A stretch of 64,000 bases of DNA from UBA11222 sp049323435 (GTDB lineage Bacteria; Pseudomonadota; Alphaproteobacteria; UBA11222), in contig JBMOMX010000031.1 in the NCBI GenBank assembly GCA_049323435.1, positions 40,424-104,423 on the forward strand, in the 5' to 3' direction. Every line of letters begins with the position of its first letter. Within the stretch, counting starts at the first letter, position 1. The notes below the pieces were generated by a model, which saw only the letters and a program-made list of their open reading frames with translations, was not told the origin of the DNA and made no database searches. Of the stretch, positions 53,167 through 62,107 are shown in pieces. The position numbers and the translations under genes are program-made.

Positions 53167-54702
53167 TCATGCATCGGCCTCCAGCCTGATGACGCCGGGA
53201 TGCGTGCGGACATATTCAAGCGCGTAGGCAAGCTCGCCCCTGGATTGCGCATGCACCGTATAGAGCGGCGTGCCTTTCTCAACCTGCGTGCCAAGGGGCG
53301 TGTGGAATTCAAGGCCCGCCGTCCTGGCGCCGGGCGCGCCGGCAAGCTTGGCGATTTTCGCCAGCACGCGATTGTCGATATTGGCAACCGTTCCGGCATG
53401 CGCCGCCAGAATAGGATGGGTATGCAAGGCCCGGGGCGGATCGCGCATGCCGCCTTGCGCCTGGCAGATCGCTTCAAACTTGCGCCATGCGCTGCCGTCG
53501 CGCAATGTCTGCGTGGCTTTGACCAAAGCATCCCTGGCGGAAAGTTGCAGCACCAGTTCAAACAGGCTTGCCGTCAGTTCAATGGCGCGTTTGCGCAGAT
53601 CCTGGGGCGCCGCCGGATCGTTACGCAGCACCGCCAGCACGTCATGCGCCTCAAGTGCGGGGCCAATGCCGCGCCCGACCGGCTGTGTGCCGTCTGTTAA
53701 CATCACCCGCACATGCAGGCCCATCGCCCCCGCCACGCCGCGCAACGCACTGGTCAGATGATGCCCGTCGGTGACGGTTCTGAGTTTTGCGGTTGGCCCG
53801 ACCGGCAGATCAAGCACCACATGCGTCGCGCCCGCGGCAATTTTCTTGGACAGGACAGAGGCCACCATTTGCCCTTCGCTGTCCAGATCAAGCAAACGCT
53901 CCACGCGGATTAAAATATCATCGGCCGGGCTAAGATCAACGGCGCCGCCCCAGACGATACAGCCGCCTTCCTGTTCGACCACGCGGCGCATGGCGGGCAC
54001 ATCCAGATCGACGCTGGTCAGCGTCTCCATCGTGTCTGCGGTTCCCGCCGGAGAGGTGATCGCCCGTGAAGAAGTTTTTGGAATTGTAAGCCCGCAGGCA
54101 GCTGCAATGGCGACCACAATTGGCGTCGTGCGGTTGCCGGGCAGCCCGCCGATACAGTGCTTGTCGGCAATTGGCTGGCTGCCCCAATCCAGCCGGCTTC
54201 CGGTTGCAACCATCGCTTTGGTCAATGCGGCCATCTCGCTGCGGTTAAGCGCGCGCCCCGCGCAGGCCGTGATAAAGGCGGACAGGTGCACATCGGCATA
54301 GCGGCCCAGAACAATGTCCTGAATGATCTGCTGCGCAGCACCTGTATCCAGGCGCTGCCCATAGATTTTTCCCCGCATCAGACCAAGCGATTCCACCAGC
54401 GGCGGATGCGAAAAGGAAACCTCACTGCCCTCGGCCACACCCAGCAGCCGCCATGCGCTTTCGGACAGGCCTGCCTCGCCATGCCCCAGAAGATCGCTGG
54501 TAATCTTGCCCAGCGTTGCGATGATGCTGCGGCCATTGGCGGTTACCTGGATGCGTGTCTGTGCCGAAAACCCTTCGGCGCGGCAGATATGGCAGTCCTG
54601 CCGCATATAAACGACCAGTTCCTGATGCGTATCAATACCCAGCCGCCGCAGACGCAGCGTGTGCGGCCGCACATGTTCGGGAAGATTATGCGGATTATCC
54701 AT
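53167..54702 (-). CDS. Thymidine phosphorylase family protein (NMP phosphorylase-like)
   Basis: A 511-residue member of the long thymidine/AMP phosphorylase family. After about 90 N-terminal residues comes a helical domain (YADVHLSAFITACAGRALN), the phosphate-loop region DKHCIGGLPGNRTTP, and ITSPAGTADTMETLTSVDL. The length and N-terminal domain resemble archaeal AMP phosphorylase rather than short bacterial DeoA. It would split nucleosides or nucleoside monophosphates with phosphate. ATG at 54702 overlaps the stop of the metallo-hydrolase by eight bases; an open frame 39 codons longer is not conserved. Third gene of the copper ATPase operon. Confidence 0.85.
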   Translation of the reverse strand: MDNPHNLPEHVRPHTLRLRRLGIDTHQELVVYMRQDCHICRAEGFSAQTRIQVTANGRSIIATLGKITSDLLGHGEAGLSESAWRLLGVAEGSEVSFSHPPLVESLGLMRGKIYGQRLDTGAAQQIIQDIVLGRYADVHLSAFITACAGRALNRSEMAALTKAMVATGSRLDWGSQPIADKHCIGGLPGNRTTPIVVAIAAACGLTIPKTSSRAITSPAGTADTMETLTSVDLDVPAMRRVVEQEGGCIVWGGAVDLSPADDILIRVERLLDLDSEGQMVASVLSKKIAAGATHVVLDLPVGPTAKLRTVTDGHHLTSALRGVAGAMGLHVRVMLTDGTQPVGRGIGPALEAHDVLAVLRNDPAAPQDLRKRAIELTASLFELVLQLSARDALVKATQTLRDGSAWRKFEAICQAQGGMRDPPRALHTHPILAAHAGTVANIDNRVLAKIAKLAGAPGARTAGLEFHTPLGTQVEKGTPLYTVHAQSRGELAYALEYVRTHPGVIRLEADA

Positions 54703-56077
54703 GCCTATGCTCAAACTTTTCCAGTGTGGCGCGCTCCCTGTGCTCGGGAACGCGCGTGGCCCAGTTGAACTGTTCCTCAATCGCCAGCCGCAGCGCGTCG
54801 GATGCCACCGGCTCGCCATGGGTGATAAATGTCATGCGCGGCGGTTTCTCAAAATTCTTCAGCCAGTTCAGAATTTCCGCTTTATCGGCATGGGCTGAAA
54901 GCATGGCAAGATTTTTTACTTCGGCATTGACCGGCACATAGGCGCCATGAATTTTGATTGCCTGCGCCCCGGCTAACATGGCGGCGCCTCTGGTTCCGGC
55001 AGCCTGATAGCCGGCAAACAAAATCGTATTACGCGGATCGGGCGCAAAGACCTTGAGATGATGCAGCACGCGCCCCCCGGTCGCCATGCCGCTCGCTGCG
55101 AGGATTACCATTGGCATTTTGTGCCGGTCCAGACTTTTTGATTCTTCGGCGTCGCGCACATAATGGGCCACGCTGCACAAAGAACGGCATTTTTCCGCAT
55201 TCAACCGGTGTTCGCCGAAATATTCACAAAACACATCGCTTGCATTCACCGCCATCGGGCTGTCCAGATAGACCGGAAGCATTGGAATACGGCGTGCCCG
55301 TTTAAGCTGTTCCAGATGATAGAGCAATGTCTGCGCCCGGCCGACGGCGAAGGTCGGGATCAAAATGACGCCGCCACGCTGCGCCGTTGCGGTAATCACT
55401 TCGGCCAGCGCATCCTGCGGATCGGTGGGTTCATGTGTCCGGTCGCCATAGGTCGATTCAACGACAAGATAATCTGCCTGAGTAATCGGCGATGGATCAC
55501 GCATGATCGGATCGCCAGTCCTGCCAAGATCGCCGGAAAATACCAGCTTTGATTTACCCATATCGACCGCGATAATTGCCGCGCCAAGAATATGCCCCGC
55601 CGGATGAAACTGTATGTGTATATTTTGGGCGGCTTCGAAGCGGTGATTAAATTTTTTCGGCACAAACTGTTCAAGGCAGTTGCGCGCGTCATTTTCCGTA
55701 TAGAGCGGCAGCGCCGGTTTGTGCTTTGAAAATCCATGCCGGTTGGCAAAGTCGGCATCGCGCTCCATCAGATATCCGGAGTCCGGCAGCAGGATCCTGC
55801 AAAGATCCCTGGTTCCGGATGTGCAAAATACCGGCCCCCGGAATCCGTTTTTGACGAGCAGCGGCAGATAGCCGGAATGATCCAGATGCGCATGGGTCAG
55901 CACGACCGCGTCAATATGGGCGGGATCAATTGGAAACCTGTCCCAGTTGCGCAACCGCAATTGCTTGAGCCCCTGGAACAAACCGCAATCCACCAGAATT
56001 TTCTTGCCTGCCGTCTCCAGAAGATATTTCGATCCGGTAACCGTTCCAACGCCGCCGAGAAATGTGAGATGTGTCAT
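54695..56077 (-). CDS. MBL-fold beta-CASP metallo-hydrolase (RNase-like, YSH1/CPSF type)
   Basis: A 460-residue protein. The metallo-beta-lactamase metal motif is THAHLDHSGYLPLL (HxHxDH), with HPAGHILGAAI and GDLGRTGDPI; the beta-CASP domain follows (about 200-400) with PTFAVGRAQTLLYHL and a second half ending FITHGEPVASDALRLAIEE. Relatives act on RNA ends, so an RNase role is likely. Its ATG overlaps the stop of the P-type ATPase (ATGA). It is normally found beside the phosphorylase-like gene that overlaps it here. Confidence 0.9.
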   Translation of the reverse strand: MTHLTFLGGVGTVTGSKYLLETAGKKILVDCGLFQGLKQLRLRNWDRFPIDPAHIDAVVLTHAHLDHSGYLPLLVKNGFRGPVFCTSGTRDLCRILLPDSGYLMERDADFANRHGFSKHKPALPLYTENDARNCLEQFVPKKFNHRFEAAQNIHIQFHPAGHILGAAIIAVDMGKSKLVFSGDLGRTGDPIMRDPSPITQADYLVVESTYGDRTHEPTDPQDALAEVITATAQRGGVILIPTFAVGRAQTLLYHLEQLKRARRIPMLPVYLDSPMAVNASDVFCEYFGEHRLNAEKCRSLCSVAHYVRDAEESKSLDRHKMPMVILAASGMATGGRVLHHLKVFAPDPRNTILFAGYQAAGTRGAAMLAGAQAIKIHGAYVPVNAEVKNLAMLSAHADKAEILNWLKNFEKPPRMTFITHGEPVASDALRLAIEEQFNWATRVPEHRERATLEKFEHRHG

Positions 56078-58266
56078 AGCGACAGCTTTGTGCGTTTAAG
56101 CAGCGCCGAATTGGCGATGACGGAGAGCGAGCTGAGCGCCATCGCCGCCGCCGCGATGATCGGGTTCAGAAGCCCGAACGCTGCGATGGGTATTCCGATC
56201 ATGTTGTAGATGAACGCCCAGAACAGATTTTGCTTGATCTTGCGCAGGGTCATACGTGAGAGCCTGATCGCCAGCACCACTTCGCGCACGTCATTCCTGA
56301 TCAGGATGATGCCGCCGGTTTCCTTGGCCACGTCCGAACCCGAGCCGATGGCGATGCCGATATCGGCGGTGGCCAGCGCGGGCGCGTCATTGACGCCGTC
56401 GCCCACCATGGCCACCATTTTATGTTGCGCCTGCATATCCTTGATGACCTTCGCCTTGTCGCTGGGAAGCACCTCGGCAATCACCCGGTCAATGCCAAGC
56501 TCGCGGCCAATCGCCTGCGCCGTGCGTTCATTGTCGCCGGTTAGCATTACGACCTCCAGACCTTCCTGGCGCAACGCCGCCACCGCCTGTTTCGCTTCGG
56601 GCTTGATCGTGTCGGCCACGGCGATGATACCGGTAAGCCGGCCGTTCGCCGCCACCAGCATGGCGGTCTTGCCTTCACGCTCCAGCCGGGTCATGGCTTC
56701 TTCGGCGCCGCCGGTCTGGATATTTTCCTGACGCAATAACCGGCGGTTGCCAAGCAGGACAGTCTGCCCATCGGCGGTGCCGCGAATGCCGTGGCCCGCA
56801 ATGGCTTGAAAATCCGTCACCGGGGGCAGCGTCAGTCCGCGCATCTGCGCCGCGCGCACCATCGCTTCGCCCAGCGGATGCTCGGATCCAACTTCCACGG
56901 CGGCGGCAAGCCGCAATATATCGGCCTCGTTTGATCCTGAAAATGCGATGATATCGGTCAGCGCCGGTTCGCCGCGCGTCAGGGTGCCGGTCTTGTCGAA
57001 GACAATCACATTCAGATTGCGCGCGCGTTCCAGCACCTCCGCGCCGCGGATCAATATGCCGGCCTCCGCGCCCTTGCCGACACCCACCATCAGCGCGGCG
57101 GGCGTGGCCACGCCAAGCGCGCACGGGCAGGAGATGATCAGAACGGCAATGAATGAAAGCAGCGCCTGCGGAAAATCCCCGGCCAGCCACCAGCCAAAGA
57201 ATGCCAGAAACGCCACAGCCACCACCGCCGGAACGAAATAGCCGGTAACCTGATCGGCCAGACGCTGCACCTGCGCCGTGCTGGTTTGCGCCTCTTCCAC
57301 CAGCCGGATGATTTGCGCCAGCGCCGTATCCTTGCCGATGCGGGTTGCGGTAAAGCGCAGCATGCCGCTGCGGTTAAGCGTGCCGCCGATCAGTTTTGCG
57401 CCCGGGGCTTTTTCCACCGGCATCGATTCGCCGGTCAGCATGGATTCGTCCACGGATGAGGCACCCTCCAGCACATCGCCATCGGTTGGGATGCGCTCGC
57501 CCGGGCGCACCACGACGATCTCGCCCGCCATGATCGCCTCGGCCGGAATTTCCTCCTCCTTGCCATCGCGCAGCACATGCGCGACGGCTGGGCGCAGATC
57601 CATCAATTTGCGCACCGCCGCCGAGGAACGCTTCTTGATAATCTCCTCCATATATTTGCCGAGCAGCACAAAGGCGATGATGACCGCCGAAACCTCGAAA
57701 TAAACTTCACGTTCATCTACCTTGACGGGAAGTACATCAGGGAAAAACACCACCGCGACACTGAAAAAATAGGCCACACTGGTGCCAAGGGCGATCAGGA
57801 AATCCATGTTGATGGAACCCGATCGCAACGCCGCCCACGCGCCTTTGTAAAACCCCCAGCCGCCGATAAATTGCACCGGTGTTACCAGGATGAACAGCCA
57901 TACCCCCCAGGTGAACCATGGCAAGGCCGGGATCGGCGCCCAGCTTACGATGGTGGCGCCCGCCGCCAGCGCAATAAACGCGCCCGCGCGCAATATGGCC
58001 AGCGCCAGCACGCCGGTTAGCGCGACGGCAACCCGGGTGCGCATGGATTTCAGTTCACGTTCGGGATCCTCAAAGGTGCTTTTGCAGCCGGAACTGCAAA
58101 AATAATATATTCTTGCGCCGCGCGCCGATGTCAGGCCGGCCGCCAGTGCCCCTGCCTTTTTGACCATCATGCCGCAGATCGGATCTTTGGCCATCTCGCC
58201 AGGCTCTGCGGCAGCGGCGCCCGCGGGATGCGTGTGCGCATGAGCAGCATGGGCATGATCAGTCAT
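56074..58266 (-). CDS. Copper-type P1B ATPase with N-terminal YHS domain
   Basis: A 730-residue heavy-metal ATPase. The N-terminus is His-rich (HAHAAHAHTHPAG) and is followed by a YHS/TRASH metal domain (about 27-70, KDPICGMMVKK and YYFCSSGCKSTFE) instead of the usual HMA domain. The translocation motif is ISCPCALGVATPAAL; DKTGTLTRGE carries the phosphorylated aspartate, and GDGVNDAPALATADIGIAIG closes the ATP domain. CPC indicates Cu+ or Ag+ export. Divergent from csoR, and first gene of an overlapping operon with the beta-CASP and phosphorylase-like genes. Confidence 0.93.
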   Translation of the reverse strand: MTDHAHAAHAHTHPAGAAAAEPGEMAKDPICGMMVKKAGALAAGLTSARGARIYYFCSSGCKSTFEDPERELKSMRTRVAVALTGVLALAILRAGAFIALAAGATIVSWAPIPALPWFTWGVWLFILVTPVQFIGGWGFYKGAWAALRSGSINMDFLIALGTSVAYFFSVAVVFFPDVLPVKVDEREVYFEVSAVIIAFVLLGKYMEEIIKKRSSAAVRKLMDLRPAVAHVLRDGKEEEIPAEAIMAGEIVVVRPGERIPTDGDVLEGASSVDESMLTGESMPVEKAPGAKLIGGTLNRSGMLRFTATRIGKDTALAQIIRLVEEAQTSTAQVQRLADQVTGYFVPAVVAVAFLAFFGWWLAGDFPQALLSFIAVLIISCPCALGVATPAALMVGVGKGAEAGILIRGAEVLERARNLNVIVFDKTGTLTRGEPALTDIIAFSGSNEADILRLAAAVEVGSEHPLGEAMVRAAQMRGLTLPPVTDFQAIAGHGIRGTADGQTVLLGNRRLLRQENIQTGGAEEAMTRLEREGKTAMLVAANGRLTGIIAVADTIKPEAKQAVAALRQEGLEVVMLTGDNERTAQAIGRELGIDRVIAEVLPSDKAKVIKDMQAQHKMVAMVGDGVNDAPALATADIGIAIGSGSDVAKETGGIILIRNDVREVVLAIRLSRMTLRKIKQNLFWAFIYNMIGIPIAAFGLLNPIIAAAAMALSSLSVIANSALLKRTKLSL

Positions 58267-58434
58267 CGGAGTGCTCCTTTTGCTGTTTCATATGCGCCCA
58301 TGCACGCCCAAGCCGAATTTTTTGTCACATATTCACTTGCGCAGTCTGACATTGCTGGACGCCCGATATGTTGAGCCAAGTCAAAGCCCTGTGTGATTTT
58401 TCAGGGTATCAGGAGATCTCAAATGAAATCCCTG

Positions 58435-58463
58435 TTGCGGTGTATACCCTTTGGGGGTATATT
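58435..58463 (+). promoter_or_regulatory. csoR promoter (-35 TTGCGG, -10 TATATT)
   Basis: TTGCGG (58435-58440), a 17-base spacer and TATATT (58458-58463) make a reasonable sigma-70-type promoter. Transcription would begin near 58470, which is the A of the csoR ATG, so the message may have no leader. The operator fills the spacer, which would let CsoR block polymerase. Confidence 0.55.
58443..58461. promoter_or_regulatory. CsoR-type operator palindrome
   Basis: TATACCC (58443-58449), TTTGG, GGGTATA (58455-58461): two perfect 7-base arms around a 5-base centre, the T-A-C-C-C/G-G-G-T-A form known for CsoR sites. It lies nine bases before the csoR ATG. Confidence 0.85.
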
Positions 58464-58469
58464 CCAAGC

Positions 58470-58745
58470 ATGGATGTCAAAACTAAAAAAAGCTGTCTTA
58501 ACCGCCTTTCCCGGATTGAGGGACAGGTGCGCGGCGTGCGCAACATGGTTGAGGACGGTCGCTATTGCATCGACATTCTGACACAGGTCAATGCCGCGCG
58601 TGCTGCCCTTGACAGGGTCGAACAGGAAGTGCTGCGCGAACATTTGCAGAGCTGTGTCACCCACGCCTTCCATAAGGGATCGCTCATGGAACGCCAGCAG
58701 AAGATCGAAGAGTTAATCAAGGTTCTGGACAGTCAACGCCGATGA
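58470..58745 (+). CDS. csoR: Copper-sensing transcriptional repressor (CsoR family)
   Basis: A 91-residue all-helical repressor. The Cys-His-Cys copper ligands of CsoR are C33 (in RYCIDILTQV), H58 and C62 (in REHLQSCV), and there is no histidine at residue 3, so it is CsoR rather than RcnR. Copper binding would release it from DNA. The start at 58470 is chosen because the upstream frame from 58368 would encode the operator itself. It probably controls its own gene, the periplasmic protein, CopA and CopB, and perhaps the divergent ATPase. Confidence 0.9.
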   Translation: MDVKTKKSCLNRLSRIEGQVRGVRNMVEDGRYCIDILTQVNAARAALDRVEQEVLREHLQSCVTHAFHKGSLMERQQKIEELIKVLDSQRR

Positions 58746-58784
58746 GCAAATGCGCTTATGGCCAACAAACCGGGAGAAAACACC

Positions 58785-59378
58785 ATGACCCGTGCATTTC
58801 AGAAAAGCTTCGCCCCCTTGACAGCGCTTGGTTTGCTGCTGGCAAGCCCCGCAATGGCGCAGACGCCAGCGGCGGACCCGCATCATCCGGCGGGGGCGCC
58901 TGCCGCCGCTACCCCGGCGCCAGGCATGATGACCCCCATGATGTGTGAGAAAATGATGCCGATGATGGGCGCGCAGCGCGACATGATGGGCGCGGATATG
59001 CGCCACCCCATGATGGGGATGATGCTCAAACATACCGATGGGGTTATTGCTTTTCTAAAAGCTGAACTCGGTATAAGCGATGCGCAGAATGCTGTCTGGG
59101 ACGCCTATACCGCACAATTGAAGCCGCTCATCAGAAAGCACCAGGACAAAATGCAGAAGGCGCCTGATGCTTACGCAAAACCGCGCAACTGGATTGAACG
59201 GCTGACCGATAGCGAAGCCGTACTCAGCGAACATCTGGAGATGATGAAAAAAATCCGGCCCGCAGCCACGGCGCTATATGCCGCGCTGACACCGGAGCAG
59301 AAACAAAAAGCCGACACGCTAATGCCGTTAATGCCTGGCGCGGCAGGCATGAAAATGGGTTACAGGCACGGGGACTGA
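58785..59378 (+). CDS. Spy/CpxP-like periplasmic protein (LTxxQ family), Met-rich
   Basis: A 197-residue exported protein. Signal peptide PLTALGLLLASPAMAQ, then a Met-rich stretch (GMMTPMMCEKMMPMMG and DMRHPMMGMMLKH) and two helical LTxxQ-like segments, the second being ALTPEQKQK. GGGAG precedes the ATG at 58785, favouring it over an ATG 27 bases upstream. Methionines suggest Cu+ binding in the periplasm. It lies three bases before copA, so it is part of the copper operon. Confidence 0.8.
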   Translation: MTRAFQKSFAPLTALGLLLASPAMAQTPAADPHHPAGAPAAATPAPGMMTPMMCEKMMPMMGAQRDMMGADMRHPMMGMMLKHTDGVIAFLKAELGISDAQNAVWDAYTAQLKPLIRKHQDKMQKAPDAYAKPRNWIERLTDSEAVLSEHLEMMKKIRPAATALYAALTPEQKQKADTLMPLMPGAAGMKMGYRHGD

Positions 59379-59381
59379 TAA

Positions 59382-61070
59382 ATGCCGCAACAGATTTGCA
59401 CTTTAGCGATTGCCTCACTGTTCATGCTGGCGGCCTGCGGTGCAAATGCGGGAACCTATGATCTGACCGTAGATAAAATGCGCATGGGTTTTAAAGGCCG
59501 CGAACGCATGACTATGGCGATCAATGGACAAATTCCCGGCCCGATGCTCCGCTTCACCGAGGGTGAGGACGTGACCATCAATGTCACCAACAAAATGGAC
59601 AAGGATACGTCCATTCACTGGCATGGCATATTGCTGCCCTATACGCAGGATGGTGTACCGGGCATCAGCTTTCCCGGCATTAAACCGGGTGAGACCTTTA
59701 CTTACCAGTTCAGGATCAAACAGGCGGGCACCTATTGGTATCACAGCCATTCCGGCTTGCAGGAACAGGAGGGCATTTATGGCCCCATTGTCATCACCCC
59801 GGCAAAGCGTGAGCCCTATAAATATGACCGCGACTATGTGGTGATGCTGTCGGACTGGACCGATGAAAAACCTGAAGCCATTCTCGGCCATCTCAAGAAA
59901 AACAGCGATTATTATAATTATGCGCAGCGCACCGTGGGAACCTTCTTTAAGGACGTTTCGGAAAAAGGGCTGGGGCCAACCCTGAAGGACCGCGCCGAAT
60001 GGGGCAAAATGCGCATGACGCCGACGGATATATCCGATGTCAGCGGTTATACGTTTCTGGTCAATGGCAAAAGCGCGGCGCAGAACTGGACCGGCCTGTT
60101 CAAACCCGGCGAGCGGGTGCGGCTGCGCCTCATCAACGGCTCCGCCATGAGCTATTTTGACGTGCGCATTCCGGGCCTGAAAATGACCGTAGTGCAGGCG
60201 GATGGCAATAATGTGCAGCCCATCAAGGTGGATGAATTACGCATTGCTACCGCTGAAACCTATGATGTGATTGTTCAGCCGGAACAGGAGAAGCCTTTCA
60301 CGATTTTCGCCGAAGCGCTCGACCGCACTGGCTATGCCAGGGCGACGCTGGCGCCCGCGGAAGGCATGAGCGGGGAGATTCCTCCGCTGCGCCCGCGTCC
60401 GCAATTAACCATGGCCGATATGGGAATGGATATGGGCGGCATCGACCATGCGCCAGCGCCGGGCAAAGATGAAAAAGCGATGCCGGGAATGGATCACGGG
60501 TCCATGGCCGGGATGGATATGCCGAAGAAAGATCACGGGTCCATGGCCGGGATGGATATGCCGGGGATGGATAAGCCTGACATGCAAAGCGGCATCGCGC
60601 CAAAGGCGGCGAAGAAAGGCGGCAAGGTGCTGGTGTATGGTGATCTGAAAGCGATGGCGCCATATGCGGATTACCGCGCGCCGGATCGCGAGATCGAAAT
60701 GAAGCTTACCGGCAACATGCAGCGCTATTTCTGGTCGATCGACGGCAAGAAATTTTCCGATGCCGAACCCATCCGCCTGAAATATGGCGAGCGGGTGCGC
60801 TTCACCTTCGTCAATGAGACGATGATGAGCCATCCGATGCATCTGCATGGCATGTGGATGCAACTGGATGTGGGAAAGAAAAAATTCAACCCGCTGAAAC
60901 ATGTTGTCAATGTGCCGCCCGGACAGTCATTAAGCGTCGATGTGCCGGCGGATGCGATGGGCGAATGGGCGTTTCATTGCCATCTGCTCTATCACATGAT
61001 GACCGGCATGATGCGCAAGGTGATCGTCGAGAACCCGGTTGCCGCCAATATTGAGACGGGTCATGAATAG
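59382..61070 (+). CDS. copA: Multicopper oxidase, copper resistance protein CopA
   Basis: A 562-residue periplasmic or membrane-anchored oxidase that converts Cu+ to the less toxic Cu2+. Copper sites are IHWHGILLPY, YWYHSHSG, HPMHLHGMW and FHCHLLYHMMTGMM, complete for one type 1 and the trinuclear cluster. A Met-rich insert (about residues 345-405) has two DHGSMAGMDMP repeats. The signal sequence has no twin arginine; a TAA directly precedes the ATG, so none can lie upstream. It ends in FMLAACG, a lipobox, suggesting a lipoprotein. CopA enzymes are normally Tat-exported. Confidence 0.92.
   Translation: MPQQICTLAIASLFMLAACGANAGTYDLTVDKMRMGFKGRERMTMAINGQIPGPMLRFTEGEDVTINVTNKMDKDTSIHWHGILLPYTQDGVPGISFPGIKPGETFTYQFRIKQAGTYWYHSHSGLQEQEGIYGPIVITPAKREPYKYDRDYVVMLSDWTDEKPEAILGHLKKNSDYYNYAQRTVGTFFKDVSEKGLGPTLKDRAEWGKMRMTPTDISDVSGYTFLVNGKSAAQNWTGLFKPGERVRLRLINGSAMSYFDVRIPGLKMTVVQADGNNVQPIKVDELRIATAETYDVIVQPEQEKPFTIFAEALDRTGYARATLAPAEGMSGEIPPLRPRPQLTMADMGMDMGGIDHAPAPGKDEKAMPGMDHGSMAGMDMPKKDHGSMAGMDMPGMDKPDMQSGIAPKAAKKGGKVLVYGDLKAMAPYADYRAPDREIEMKLTGNMQRYFWSIDGKKFSDAEPIRLKYGERVRFTFVNETMMSHPMHLHGMWMQLDVGKKKFNPLKHVVNVPPGQSLSVDVPADAMGEWAFHCHLLYHMMTGMMRKVIVENPVAANIETGHE
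60492..60563 (+). repeat. 33-bp perfect direct repeat inside copA
   Basis: Bases 60492-60524 recur exactly at 60531-60563, a 39-base (13-codon) period with a six-base spacer coding for two lysines. The repeat encodes DHGSMAGMDMP. Perfect identity over 33 bases in a coding repeat points to recent duplication or conversion. Confidence 0.95.
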
Positions 61071-61770
61071 GCGCGCCGGGGCGATTGCCGTAATATTCTG
61101 TTTACTGACAAATGGCGCGGACGCGATGGAGGAACATGAACCAAATTTCTTTTTTTTTCAGGCCGACCGGTTTGAATATCGCGCACAGGATGGCGACGAC
61201 AGCCTGAACTGGGATGCGCAGGGCTGGTATGGCGGCGACACGGATAAGCTGTGGCTGAAAACAGAGGGCGAAAATCGCATTGGCAGCAATGTCGATAAGG
61301 CCGAAGTTCAGCTTTTATATAGCCGTCTGATGACGGATTTTTTTGATGTGCAGGCAGGTGTGCGCTATGACCCGGAGCCGCATCCGCGGCGCAGCTATGC
61401 GGTGCTGGGTATTCAGGGCCTCGCGCCCTATTATTTTGAAACTGACGCGGCGCTGTTTCTGAGTAATAAAGGCGAACTGTCCGCCCGGTTTATCGCCGAA
61501 TATGAACTGCTGCTGACCCAGCGGCTTATTTTGCAGCCTGCATTAGAGGTTAATCTGTCTGCGGAAGAAGTGAAGGAGCGCGGCATAGGCCCGGGCGTCA
61601 ACGATATCGAACTGGGGCTGCGGCTGCGCTATGAAATACGGCGTGAATTCGCGCCTTATATCGGCGTCAATTGGGAGCGCAAACTAGGGCAGACCGCAGA
61701 CATCGCACGTGCAGAGAGCGAGGAAATCGACGTTCCATCATTCGTTGCCGGTATCCGTTTCTGGTTTTAA
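61063..61770 (+). CDS. copB: Copper resistance protein B (CopB)
   Basis: A 235-residue outer-membrane beta-barrel protein. A signal peptide (AIAVIFCLLTNGADA) is followed by FFFFQADRFEYRA, then WDAQGWYGGDTDKLWLKTEG, LYSRLMTDFFDVQAG and a C-terminal ending FVAGIRFWF with a terminal aromatic residue, all typical of CopB. It lacks the long Met-rich N-terminal region of some CopBs. The ATG at 61063 overlaps copA by eight bases and is preferred over an upstream TTG. Works with CopA in copper tolerance. Confidence 0.9.
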   Translation: MNRRAGAIAVIFCLLTNGADAMEEHEPNFFFFQADRFEYRAQDGDDSLNWDAQGWYGGDTDKLWLKTEGENRIGSNVDKAEVQLLYSRLMTDFFDVQAGVRYDPEPHPRRSYAVLGIQGLAPYYFETDAALFLSNKGELSARFIAEYELLLTQRLILQPALEVNLSAEEVKERGIGPGVNDIELGLRLRYEIRREFAPYIGVNWERKLGQTADIARAESEEIDVPSFVAGIRFWF

Positions 61771-61966
61771 ATCCGTGTCAAACAGGCCCTCAGGCGCATA
61801 AGCCTGTATCGGACCGTCTGAGCGACCCGACACATAGGTGACATTTCGTACCGGACACATGGGCATACGTAACTGCATGGCGAATGCTGGGCCGCGTGGT
61901 ATGCGCGATGCCGACAAGCCGCCGTCGCGGCGCTGACGGGTTTTGGAATAAAAGGAGTAAGACAAA

Positions 61967-61987
61967 ATGACCAATGTATTGATTTAA
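61967..61987 (+). other. Six-codon ORF with strong ribosome site
   Basis: AGGAG at 61953-61957, nine bases, then ATG-ACC-AAT-GTA-TTG-ATT-TAA. Either a leader-type mini-ORF or the first codons of a decayed gene. No attenuator of a biosynthetic type was recognised after it. Confidence 0.35.
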
Positions 61988-62107
61988 GGTGTGCTGCAAG
62001 ACAAGCCCGTGAAGAGCTCAAATTGCGTCGGTCCTTCCGCATTCTGCGCTTAACCGATCCGGTGACGGATTACGGCGGTTTAAAACCCGATCAAATATTT
62101 CCAAACT

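Noticed and set aside
58368..58469. Longer csoR start at 58368
   Set aside because: It would translate the operator and promoter; the conserved protein begins at 58470.
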